A stretch of DNA of 64,000 nucleotides from Phycisphaerales bacterium. Lineage in GTDB: Bacteria > Planctomycetota > Phycisphaerae > UBA1845 > UTPLA1. The stretch is from NCBI GenBank assembly GCA_022360095.1, contig JAKSDK010001037.1, positions 248,001 to 312,000 of the forward strand. Direction: 5' to 3'. Below the pieces are notes generated by a model. It had not been told where the DNA came from, ran no database searches, and worked only from the letters and a program-made list of their open reading frames with translations. The translations under genes were made by a program, and so were the position numbers. This document shows positions 33,179-41,674 of the stretch, piece after piece (position 1 is the first letter of the stretch; every line of letters starts with the position of its first letter).

Positions 33179-33831
33179 TGTTTGCCTCCTCCATCGATAG
33201 ACGACTGAGCCGCATTGTAACGGAATGGCGCATTTTGTTGAGTCGCCTCTGCGTCGGCCAATCTCACGCGGGCTTCCGGTGGAATGGGGGTTCCGCATTC
33301 GGGGCATTTGTGGTTGACCATCCCAGTGAGGTTGTAGCCGCAGGACATGCAGGCAGGGATTTGTTTCCATCGGGCTCGACGTTTTTTGTCCAAAACGAAT
33401 TGAACTCCGAAGATCAGGACGGGAATCGCCAGTAATGCGGTCAGCACGTCAAGGTGTAGCGCATGGATACTTATCAGAGGCGCCTTTGGGGGACCGAGGA
33501 AATCCTCACTAAAGAGACCGAACCAGGATTGGATTCCGGATTTTCGAAGGAAGATCTGCAAAATGTGTTTTGGCTCTAGTAGCGGAACACTCAGAAGGAC
33601 TTGCGAATGGTATTCTTTGGGCATTTTTTGACAGATTCGTCGGTGGAGTTCCCCACGATGCCACGACCTGTATTTCTTACAATCTCCTCGAATTAGGACA
33701 AAATCACCGTACGCAAGGAAAGATGCGGTCTGTTTATCTTCCGAGATATGCAAGACACGGCTGCTGGAACAGCATAGGGTGAGCCCGATCATGCAAATGA
33801 CGAAAGGTACGCAGGCAAGTACACGTAACAT
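33175..33831 (-). CDS. Membrane protein with C-terminal zinc ribbon
   Basis: A 218-residue protein with a hydrophobic N-terminal segment (VLACVPFVICMIGLTLCC) and a second helix near residues 125-150 (LLAIPVLIFGVQFVL). The tail has two Cys pairs in CMSCGYNLTG and CPECG, the planctomycete-style ribbon. No catalytic motif is seen. Its stop overlaps the pepD start, so it is probably co-transcribed and may be translation-coupled. Function unknown. Confidence 0.75.
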   Translation of the reverse strand: MLRVLACVPFVICMIGLTLCCSSSRVLHISEDKQTASFLAYGDFVLIRGDCKKYRSWHRGELHRRICQKMPKEYHSQVLLSVPLLEPKHILQIFLRKSGIQSWFGLFSEDFLGPPKAPLISIHALHLDVLTALLAIPVLIFGVQFVLDKKRRARWKQIPACMSCGYNLTGMVNHKCPECGTPIPPEARVRLADAEATQQNAPFRYNAAQSSIDGGGKQ

Positions 33832-33874
33832 CGGTAACCGTCTAATACATGGGCCTGTCCGTCGTTCCTATGTT

Positions 33875-35233
33875 TTATTGCGGTTCGGACTTCAGCGAAG
33901 TTTCCTCCTCCGAATGTCGCAGGACAAACCGCCGGTAATACGCGATGCCGAGACACGTTAGTGGAATCGCCAGCAGCAGGCCCAGAAAGCCCAGCAATTT
34001 GCCCCAGATGAACATGCCCAGCAAGATTGCTACGGGGCTCAGGCCCGTGACCTTGCCCATGATGCGCGGCGTGATGAGCCCGTCTTGCACCACCTGCACG
34101 ACGGCAAAGACCACACCCACCCATAGAAACGAGTTCAGAAGACTGCTGTCGCCTCCGATGGATCGCATGATTGCCAGGATCACGGCAGGTACCAGCGCGA
34201 CGAGTTGCAAATACGGCACCATGTTGAGGACACCGATGAACAGTCCGAAGGGAATGGCCATGGGCAGTCCGATGATTGAAAAACCTACGGCGAAAAAAAG
34301 CCCGGTGAGGGACGCGATGATGAACTGCCCCCGAAAATAGCGGCGGAGGACAACCTCGAACTCTTCGAGGAATCCGAGAATGTTGTCGCGGTAGGACGGC
34401 GGCAGGAAACTACGCCACGTTTTGCTGTAGTTCGGAAAATCGAGCAATAGAAACATCAAGTACAACAGGATTACAAGCACGACAGTCGCTCCGATGAACA
34501 ATTCCACCGCGAAGTTTATGACCGTGATGCCGCCCACTGCGATTCGACGCACCAGTTCGAGGACAAGATCGTTGAACGTGTTCGTATGCACGAACTCGAC
34601 GGCACGGTCCAATGCCGTGCCGGTGGCCGTGCCGGCCACTTTTTCACGGAGACGATCGAACCGGTCCGGCGCCGACGAACTCAGGAATTCAGACCATGCT
34701 TCTTTGAGTTCGACAATTCCGTATGAGCTTTTGGTTTCGTCTTTTTCGTCGGCCGGAGCGGATGTCGTCACGGAACCTGTGCCTGGCCGCTTGGTGCCGG
34801 GATCCTGTGTTGCCGCTTCTTGCGCCGTCGTGATGCCTTCGAACCACTGCTGGGTTCCAGCGCGCAAATTCTTCAACTCGCCTTCGAATCGATGGACCTG
34901 GTGAATTGAGATCACCGCAACAGCCAACGCCAGGATGGCCCCGATTCCAAAGACGCCGAGCAACGTGAACGCCACGGCGAGCCCTCGTTGTTTGTTCGGC
35001 GTGTTCACGAATCGGTCCATGACGCGATTGCGCACCAGGGGGCTGCGCTCGATCAACCTGACCAAGGGATGCAGGAAGTACGCCAACACCGCCGCTGCCG
35101 CGAACGGCACGAGGACGTCCGAAAGGTATCGAAGCAGAAAGAAGATCGCGAGCAGCACGGCGGTGGTAAGCACCATGCGGACAACGCGGTCGAACGTATA
35201 AGGTTGAGGCGAATCGAACATCTTCCAGGCCAC
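33875..35233 (-). CDS. AI-2E/PerM-family transporter
   Basis: A 452-residue multipass inner-membrane protein. Helices near the N-terminus (LTTAVLLAIFFLLRYLSDVL, PFAAAAVLAYFLHPLVRLIE) and the last third with LFIGVLNMVPYLQLVALVPA and VVQDGLITPRIMGKVTGLSP are typical of the family that includes TqsA and Na/H antiporter-like members. A hydrophilic segment between about 125 and 215 (TKRPGTGSVTT, DRFDRLREKVAG) is cytoplasmic or periplasmic. GTG at 35233 and ATG at 35221 are both possible. Substrate is unknown. Confidence 0.85.
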   Translation of the reverse strand: MAWKMFDSPQPYTFDRVVRMVLTTAVLLAIFFLLRYLSDVLVPFAAAAVLAYFLHPLVRLIERSPLVRNRVMDRFVNTPNKQRGLAVAFTLLGVFGIGAILALAVAVISIHQVHRFEGELKNLRAGTQQWFEGITTAQEAATQDPGTKRPGTGSVTTSAPADEKDETKSSYGIVELKEAWSEFLSSSAPDRFDRLREKVAGTATGTALDRAVEFVHTNTFNDLVLELVRRIAVGGITVINFAVELFIGATVVLVILLYLMFLLLDFPNYSKTWRSFLPPSYRDNILGFLEEFEVVLRRYFRGQFIIASLTGLFFAVGFSIIGLPMAIPFGLFIGVLNMVPYLQLVALVPAVILAIMRSIGGDSSLLNSFLWVGVVFAVVQVVQDGLITPRIMGKVTGLSPVAILLGMFIWGKLLGFLGLLLAIPLTCLGIAYYRRFVLRHSEEETSLKSEPQ

Positions 35234-35350
35234 ATTGGAACCGGACTCGGATGAGTGTGCAACGTCATTTCGAGGAGTCCGAGGCCCGGAGCAAACATCT
35301 CCGGTGTTTCACCTGATCCCCAATGGGTTCGGACACGTGGCCGGTGAATA

Positions 35351-35377
35351 AAATAGACTTGCGGAGACAGTCTATTT
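35351..35377. promoter_or_regulatory. 9-base inverted repeat upstream of the beta-helix gene
   Basis: AAATAGACT (35351-35359) and AGTCTATTT (35369-35377) pair perfectly across nine bases. On the minus strand it could end a transcript reading from the right, or on either strand serve as an operator. It lies about 90 bases before the secreted-protein gene at 35466. Confidence 0.5.
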
Positions 35378-35465
35378 CTCGACTTCGGGTAGTGAATCAA
35401 GTATTTTATGAAGGTGGGGACAACGACCGGTTTAGGTCCTTTCCATCATGGTAAGGGGTGTAGGG

Positions 35466-38048
35466 ATGCGGTTTTTCAGCATATCTGTTCTGGTGATCGT
35501 TGTAACCGTCGCCGCCGGGTTTCGGGACGGACTTGCGCAGACGATCATTTACGTTGATTCAGACGCGGCTGCCGGCGCAGACAACGGGACAAGCTGGACG
35601 GACGCCTTTCTGAGCTTGCAAGACGCCCTGGCCGCCGCTGTGGACGGTGATGTGATAAGAGTCGCGTCAGGCACCTATCGCCCGGATCAAGGAGTCAATC
35701 AGACACTCGATCATCCGAATGAGACGTTCCAACTCGAGAATGGTGTCTCCATCCTGGGTGGGTACGCCGGTGTGGGAGAGCCGAATCCGGATGATCGTGA
35801 TGTCGTCGTCTATGAGACCATTTTGACCGGTGAAATCGGCACCGGCTCAGTCACGGACAATAGCACTCATGTCATCACAGGGAGCAGCGTCCATACGTCG
35901 GCTCGGCTTGACGGTTTTACGATTGTGAATAGTGCCGACAGCGGGATGCATAATGACGCCGGGAGCCCGACCGTCGTCGATTGCACTTTTCGGCAGAACC
36001 GTGGCTCGCCTGGTGGCGCCGTCAACAACGAGAACGGCAGCTCGCCGCTGTTTCAAGAATGTACGTTTAGGCAACACGTCAACGCGAGCCGAGGCGGGGC
36101 CGTCTATAACCTAGACAGCAGTCCGATGTTTGAGAACTGTCTGTTCGAGGACAACAGTTCCACATTGCAGGGAGGAGCGATTTATAACACCGGCAATAGC
36201 GATCCCACCTTTGCCGACTGCACTTTCCGGGCGAACCACAGTGTCCGAGGCGGGGCAATCACCAACTCTCGCGCAAGTTGCACGCTGTTGAATTGTGACT
36301 TCATCGATAATCAAACGTCAGGATTTGGTGCTGCCATCTACAACGATCGTGTCCGTGATCAATTTAGCGGGCAGGTTCCTCTCATTCGGGCGTGCACGTT
36401 CATCGGCAATATCGCCGACGGTTCAACCGGTGGTGGTGCAGGCGTTTATAGCTCCCGAAGTCATCCACTGATTGATGACTGCATGTTCATTGGCAATAGA
36501 GCCGGTCCCAACGGTAGCACCTTGGCTCCGGGTGGAGCAATTCAGAATTCTGATAGCAATGCGATTGTGATGAATTGCGCATTTATCGGTAATACGGCCT
36601 CTTCACGAGGCGGCGCAATCGGCTCTTTCAGCGGTAGCCCGTCCTTTGTGAACTGCCTGTTCAGCGGCAACAGGGTTGAGGCCAATCTCACCGATCGCGA
36701 TGGCGGAGGTCTGCATATCGTCTCGGGAACGGCCTTGGTTCTAAACTGTACGTTCAGTGAAAACAACGCGACGAACAACGGCGGGGGGCTGTGGATCTCC
36801 AGCGCCGACTCGACGGTGAGCAATTGTATCTTTTGGAACAACGCCGATTTGGGAGGGACCGACGAATCCGCGCAGATTTTCATCGATGGGAGCAGTCCAA
36901 GTCTGGGCTTCCTTTGTGTTCAGGGTTTGTCGTCTCTCACTGGCGCCGGGCACACCGGTCTCGATCCGCTTTTTAGGGATGCGGACGGTGTCGACGACAT
37001 CGTCGGCACCGAGGACGACGATCTTCGTCTTCAACCAGGTTCGCCGTGCATCGATGCAGGCGACAATACGGCTGTCCCTCCCGACGCGTTTGATCTCGAC
37101 GGTGATACAGACACCGTCGAGCCGATCCCGTTCGATGCCACGGGAGATCTGCGTTTTCGTGATGATCCGGATACCGCGGACACCGGAAATCCTGACGGAG
37201 TGAATTCTCTCATCGACATGGGCGCGCACGAATTCCGTCCCGTTCCCGTTTTTCTCTTGGGCGATTTGAATTGCGACGGCAGTGTCAGCGGCCTTGACAT
37301 CACCCCTTTTGTACAGGCCTTGCTTGACCCTTCCGCATATGCCGGCGCGTTTTCGTTCTGCAACATCGACCATGCCGATATGAATCAGGACACGTTGATC
37401 GATACCGGTGATATCGCGCCGTTGGTGGAAGCACTTGTGGGAACCGTTCCCGGCACGCAGATGGTTTTCACAACCTATCCGAACGGTCAAAAGGACACGA
37501 ATGAAGCAATCTCATGGAATTCCAATACATTCACCGATTTTCCAGATTCGTGGTTCGTCGTTTGGCAGCCGGTTGTTTTCCTGACGGATGTGGAAGTGAC
37601 GTCCGTCAGGACCGTGGTGGGCCAGGGGGGATTGAATCCTGATCCGCCCAATCCGGCCTTGGCAAGCCTGCGGATTGTTGACACCGAGGAGGCCGCGAGA
37701 GATTTTAATCCCATTGGAGAAAACGGACCCAACTATGAAGGGCATGAAATCTTCAGCATGGTCGATTCAAATCCGGCGGCGGAGGACTTCGTTCCCTTCG
37801 GCACGACGGGGGGCGATCCGAACTATGAATATGGTATGGATTCGCTGAATGTGTTTCTTCCGGCCGGCACTTATTGGTTTTCATTCGTGTGGCATGATAC
37901 GTTTGGGATCAGCGGCCAGTATGGTCCGATCGTCGTCGAAGAAAATCTGCCTCCGGACGAATTGACGGCATTGCAGATTCGCTCAATCGGATTCAGCGAG
38001 ATCGGGCGCACCGCGATCACGATTACATTCAATGATTTGGGCGGTTAG
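35466..38048 (+). CDS. Secreted right-handed beta-helix protein with dockerin-like repeats
   Basis: An 860-residue exported protein. The signal peptide is about residues 1-23 (ISVLVIVVTVAAGF, cleavage near GLAQ). The first 570 residues repeat a short unit rich in G-G-A-x-x-N and C-x-F-x-x-N, as in CTFRQNRGSPGGAV, typical of parallel beta-helix proteins of the Pmp/pectate-lyase class. Next comes LLGDLNCDGSVSGLDITPFV and HADMNQDTLIDTGDIAPLVE, two EF-hand-like dockerin-type units (about 600-660), then a jelly-roll-like C-terminal domain. Such proteins may be cell-surface or secreted glycan-binding or anchored factors. Start at 35466 has GGGG before it; the upstream ATG-frame start at 35448 is an alternative. 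Confidence 0.82.
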   Translation: MRFFSISVLVIVVTVAAGFRDGLAQTIIYVDSDAAAGADNGTSWTDAFLSLQDALAAAVDGDVIRVASGTYRPDQGVNQTLDHPNETFQLENGVSILGGYAGVGEPNPDDRDVVVYETILTGEIGTGSVTDNSTHVITGSSVHTSARLDGFTIVNSADSGMHNDAGSPTVVDCTFRQNRGSPGGAVNNENGSSPLFQECTFRQHVNASRGGAVYNLDSSPMFENCLFEDNSSTLQGGAIYNTGNSDPTFADCTFRANHSVRGGAITNSRASCTLLNCDFIDNQTSGFGAAIYNDRVRDQFSGQVPLIRACTFIGNIADGSTGGGAGVYSSRSHPLIDDCMFIGNRAGPNGSTLAPGGAIQNSDSNAIVMNCAFIGNTASSRGGAIGSFSGSPSFVNCLFSGNRVEANLTDRDGGGLHIVSGTALVLNCTFSENNATNNGGGLWISSADSTVSNCIFWNNADLGGTDESAQIFIDGSSPSLGFLCVQGLSSLTGAGHTGLDPLFRDADGVDDIVGTEDDDLRLQPGSPCIDAGDNTAVPPDAFDLDGDTDTVEPIPFDATGDLRFRDDPDTADTGNPDGVNSLIDMGAHEFRPVPVFLLGDLNCDGSVSGLDITPFVQALLDPSAYAGAFSFCNIDHADMNQDTLIDTGDIAPLVEALVGTVPGTQMVFTTYPNGQKDTNEAISWNSNTFTDFPDSWFVVWQPVVFLTDVEVTSVRTVVGQGGLNPDPPNPALASLRIVDTEEAARDFNPIGENGPNYEGHEIFSMVDSNPAAEDFVPFGTTGGDPNYEYGMDSLNVFLPAGTYWFSFVWHDTFGISGQYGPIVVEENLPPDELTALQIRSIGFSEIGRTAITITFNDLGG

Positions 38049-38077
38049 ATTGGATGAGGATTTGCGTGCGGACCATA

Positions 38078-38112
38078 GAAAAGGACGCAAGGGAAATCCT
38101 CGCGTCCTTTTC
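38078..38112. terminator. Terminator between beta-helix gene and Hsp20 gene
   Basis: Arms GAAAAGGACGC (38078-38088) and GCGTCCTTTTC (38102-38112) are perfectly complementary and end in a short T run on the plus strand, so it can serve both converging genes. Confidence 0.85.
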
Positions 38113-38158
38113 AATCGTCGCGCCCGCCGTCATTGTTCCGGCAGTTTCAAACAAACGA

Positions 38159-38557
38159 CTAAATGCTCTTAACCGTGATTTTTCTTGGTTTGAGGGCCTC
38201 TGCCTTGGGTAGATGAAGCGTCAACACGCCGTTGCTGACTTCGGCGGACATTTTGTCGGTATCGATGTGTTCGCTGATCTTGAAGCTTCGATGGTAGTCG
38301 CCTCTGCCGTATTCTCGGAGCAGGTAGCTCGACTCCGGCTTGACGCAACATGCTCCTACATGGGCATGAATCGTCAGAGTGCCGTGCTCGAGTTCAACGT
38401 CGATCCCGTCCGCCGTCGCCCCGGGCACGTCGGCGATCAGCAGCAGTTCATCCGGTTTCTCAAGGATGTCCACCTTGGGCAAGTACGTTTGCCCGCAATG
38501 CGAAGGCATTGCGTTGGTTGCGTTATCTTGCGTTTTTTCAATCATTGTCGCGGTCAT
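38159..38557 (-). CDS. Small heat-shock protein (Hsp20/alpha-crystallin)
   Basis: A 132-residue chaperone. The alpha-crystallin domain runs from about KVDILEKPDELLLIADVPGA to NGVLTLHLPKAEALKPRK, with the usual A-x-x-x-n-G-v-L pattern. It binds unfolding proteins without ATP. It has a distinctive pair of adjacent cysteines (GACC) in the middle of the domain. The next gene upstream on the same strand encodes a paralogue, so this is a tandem pair. Confidence 0.93.
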   Translation of the reverse strand: MTATMIEKTQDNATNAMPSHCGQTYLPKVDILEKPDELLLIADVPGATADGIDVELEHGTLTIHAHVGACCVKPESSYLLREYGRGDYHRSFKISEHIDTDKMSAEVSNGVLTLHLPKAEALKPRKITVKSI

Positions 38558-38598
38558 GTCATTTCTCCTGCTCCCACATGAGAGCTGACTGTTATGGT

Positions 38599-39039
38599 CT
38601 AGTTCTCGGTTTTAACTTCGATCTTTCTTACCTTGGCGACCTCCGCCTTCGGTAGAGTCACGGTCAGGACGCCGTTCTTAAGCACTGCCTCGACGTTGTT
38701 TGGATCGATGTTGACCGGCAGCGTGATCATCCGCGCGAACTCGCCCATGCCGCGCTCGCGTCGGTGATAAGTGGTTTCTTCATCGTTCGGCGTCTCACGG
38801 CGACCTTTAATGGTGAGTTCGTTGCCCATGACTTCGATGTCGATGTCATTCATCGTGAGGCCGGGTACATCGGCTTCGACGAAAAGACGTTCGTCATCTT
38901 CCCAGATGTTCAAAGGCGGGAATCCGCGTGTTCGGCGCGTCGGTCCGTCGAACCGGGAGAAGAAATCATCGAACAGGTTTTCCATGTCTTGACGAAACAG
39001 ACCGAAGCCCGGTACGGGTGTCATTCTTCGCAGTAACAT
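38599..39039 (-). CDS. Small heat-shock protein (Hsp20/alpha-crystallin)
   Basis: A 146-residue chaperone. Sequence includes FPPLNIWEDDERLFVEADVP, GNELTIKGRRET, and the C-terminal NGVLTVTLPKAEVAKVRKIE of the alpha-crystallin fold. The ATG at 39039 has GGAGG eight bases before it, and an in-frame ATG at 39072 is less well placed. It precedes the shorter copy by 41 bases. Both are probably co-expressed under heat stress, but I found no clear heat-shock promoter. Confidence 0.94.
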   Translation of the reverse strand: MLLRRMTPVPGFGLFRQDMENLFDDFFSRFDGPTRRTRGFPPLNIWEDDERLFVEADVPGLTMNDIDIEVMGNELTIKGRRETPNDEETTYHRRERGMGEFARMITLPVNIDPNNVEAVLKNGVLTVTLPKAEVAKVRKIEVKTEN

Positions 39040-39458
39040 CGCTGGTACCTCCATTTCAAGCTTTCTTAGCATCCGTCGCGACCGTCGCGGCGATTCACGA
39101 AGAGGATGTACAAATCCTGTGCCAAGCGACTGTTCGGTGGAGTTTTCTTGCTATAACTTGTTTTTTTATAGATACTTGAGATGGTTAAGGGGCTGCCGAT
39201 AACAAGCCCGTCGCTGCCACATTGGCCTGACATGGCATGAAAAAATGGCAAGCGACGAACAAATAAACGAGGGGTCCGGAGGAAGATGACCGTGGACGGT
39301 GACGCCCGGGCGAGTTTTGTTGACTCGTGCCGGACCCGAAATTGATTCAATGGTACCATCCCCCTTCGGGCCATCGTTTTATGATGAACGAGCGATTAAC
39401 CTGGGGACGGCATTGAGTAGGATTCACACGCCGTTGTGCGTTGGGAGTAAAGAAATAC
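39040..39458. other. Intergenic region upstream of the Hsp20 pair and the ABC exporter
   Basis: These 419 bases lie between divergent genes, so two promoters are expected. An AT-rich run with TATAGATAC is seen near 39165-39175, but I could not assign a strong promoter or a heat-shock consensus. No small gene or hairpin was found. Confidence 0.45.
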
Positions 39459-41657
39459 GTGGGGATCAAAGGACCATCCGTCACTCGGGGCATCACGACC
39501 AAGAAGGGCAGTTCGCCGTTTCACTTTCTACGGGTCTTGCGATATTCGAAACCGTACATGCGCTATCTCTACCCGGCGCTGGTCTGTGTCGTCTTCGTTG
39601 CCCTGACTTATTCAATCAACATTATGGCCTTGTTGCCGACGATCAAGATCATCGCCGGCGAACAGGGGATCCCGACGTGGGTCCATGAGACGATTGTAGA
39701 AGAACGGCTTGATCTCGATTTGGGCGAGGACGGGGGGGTGATTTTCATTGTCCGGATCGGGGATGACTTTGCATCGCGAGAAGAAGTGCGGCGACGAGAT
39801 CACCTCGTGGAAGTGGAAGGTCGGCGCGACACACCTAAAGCATTGATGCATGCGCTTGCGCATGACGACGGCGATGGGCCGGTACGCCTCGGTCTTGTTC
39901 GTGCCGACGATCAGCGACCCTATGAAGTCGTCGTTACGGCAAAGCCTGTGTCTGCTCCGATGCGTTTGGCACGCGAGGTCGTGTCCTGGCTGCCTCAGGG
40001 AGACGACAAGTCTGCGAAGATGACGACGTTATCCATTATTCTCGGCGTCGTTTTGTTTATCGGGTTGGTCGGGGCCGTATGCCGGTTTTTCGGCGAGTAT
40101 CTGATCTCTCTGGTGGCAGGACGAACGGTCGTGGCCATGCGGCGACGCATGTACGAACGGGTCTTGAAACTCCCGGTCGCCCATTATTCGGTACACGGTG
40201 TCAGTGACCTCGTTTCCCGGTTCGTGCAGGACAGCCAGGACGTCTACCGTGGTTTGAACTTCGTTTTCGCCAAGTCTCTGCGCGAGCCGTTGAAGGCGAT
40301 CTTCGTGTTCATCGTGGCGCTGGTGATTGATTGGCGCATCACGTTGATCGCCGTGATCAGTGCGCCATTGGCCGGGCTGCTGATTCGGAAGTTCGGCCGG
40401 CTCATCCGCAAAGCGAACAAGAGACTGCTGGAGAACTACGGTCGTATGTTGGCATCGCTTGAAGGCGCAATGACGGGCATTCGTGTCGTCAAAGGCTATG
40501 CGATGGAACAATATGAACGGCGCCATCTTTTTACGGTCGACCAACAGATTCTCAAGCAGCAGCTCAAGATTGCCAGGACCGAGGCCATGTCCAGTCCGAT
40601 TTTCGAAACCATCGGCCGCATCGCGGCGACGATCGCCATTTTGTATTTTGCCCATCTAATGTTCGAGGATCAGATGACCTTTGCGAAGTTCGGCACGCTG
40701 GGCGCCTGCATGGCGGGGATGTTTGATCCGGTGCGAAAAATGTCTTCGTTTTACAACCGGATTCAACGGGCCAATGCCGCGCTCGATCGGGTGTTTGAAG
40801 TGCTCGAGATGCCTGAGCATGAGCCGAACGATCACAAGAAACCGGCACTTGCGCCACTTCAGAACGAAATCGAATTTCGCAATGTCATGTTTACATACCC
40901 GGGAAGCGATCGGCCGGCCCTGAACGGCGTCAGTCTCGTCGTGAAACGCGGTGAGCGGGTGGCTTTTGTGGGGCCGAACGGTTCGGGGAAGACCACGCTG
41001 TTGTCCCTGTTGATCCGTTTCTTCGATCCTGACGAGGGTCAACTGTTGTTCGACGGGCGTGACGCCAGTGAACACTCGCTTTCCTCGTTGCGCCGCCAGA
41101 TGAGTCTGATTACGCAGGACACGGTGATTTTCGCCGACACGATCGCCAACAACGTGGCCTATGGTGATGACAGGCTCTTGCGGCGGATCGTTTTGAAGAA
41201 GCGCCACCCTGATCGAAACTACCACTTCGATTCGGAGGAGCAACGGATCGTCGATGCCGCGAAGGCGGCGCACGCCGATGATTTCATTCGTCAAAAGCCG
41301 GACGGCTACAATACCTATGTCGGCGAACACGGCATCACCCTGTCCGGCGGACAGAAACAGCGGATCGCCATTGCCCGGGCCATTCTGCGGAACGCACCGA
41401 TTTTCATTTTTGACGAGGCCACGAGTCAGATCGATGCGGAGAGTGAGCAGAAGATCCACGATGCGGTGGAGAAGTTTCTTCAAGGGCGGACGGCGTTGAT
41501 CATTGCCCATCGATTCTCAACAATCCTCCAGGCGGATCGCATCGTTGTGATGGACCAGGGGCGAATCGTGGACTCCGGACCACATTCGGAGTTGATCAAG
41601 CGGTGCGAGCTTTACCAATCGCTCTACGGAAGCCAGATTATCAAGGACGAGAATTAG
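39459..41657 (+). CDS. MsbA-like ABC exporter with large extracytoplasmic insert
   Basis: A 732-residue half-transporter. The membrane domain starts after RVLRYSKPYMRYLYP. Between the first and second helices lies about 125 residues of polar sequence (roughly from HETIVEERLDLDL to LPQGDDKSAK) that should face the periplasm and is absent from ordinary MsbA-type exporters. The ATPase half has Walker A GPNGSGKTTLL, signature LSGGQKQRIAIAR, Walker B FIFDEATS and the H-loop AHRF. I take GTG at 39459, since GGAG lies 10 bases before it. The insert might bind a lipid or protein; substrate is unknown. Confidence 0.88.
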   Translation: MGIKGPSVTRGITTKKGSSPFHFLRVLRYSKPYMRYLYPALVCVVFVALTYSINIMALLPTIKIIAGEQGIPTWVHETIVEERLDLDLGEDGGVIFIVRIGDDFASREEVRRRDHLVEVEGRRDTPKALMHALAHDDGDGPVRLGLVRADDQRPYEVVVTAKPVSAPMRLAREVVSWLPQGDDKSAKMTTLSIILGVVLFIGLVGAVCRFFGEYLISLVAGRTVVAMRRRMYERVLKLPVAHYSVHGVSDLVSRFVQDSQDVYRGLNFVFAKSLREPLKAIFVFIVALVIDWRITLIAVISAPLAGLLIRKFGRLIRKANKRLLENYGRMLASLEGAMTGIRVVKGYAMEQYERRHLFTVDQQILKQQLKIARTEAMSSPIFETIGRIAATIAILYFAHLMFEDQMTFAKFGTLGACMAGMFDPVRKMSSFYNRIQRANAALDRVFEVLEMPEHEPNDHKKPALAPLQNEIEFRNVMFTYPGSDRPALNGVSLVVKRGERVAFVGPNGSGKTTLLSLLIRFFDPDEGQLLFDGRDASEHSLSSLRRQMSLITQDTVIFADTIANNVAYGDDRLLRRIVLKKRHPDRNYHFDSEEQRIVDAAKAAHADDFIRQKPDGYNTYVGEHGITLSGGQKQRIAIARAILRNAPIFIFDEATSQIDAESEQKIHDAVEKFLQGRTALIIAHRFSTILQADRIVVMDQGRIVDSGPHSELIKRCELYQSLYGSQIIKDEN

Positions 41658-41674
41658 TGTAGGACGGCGGGCGC

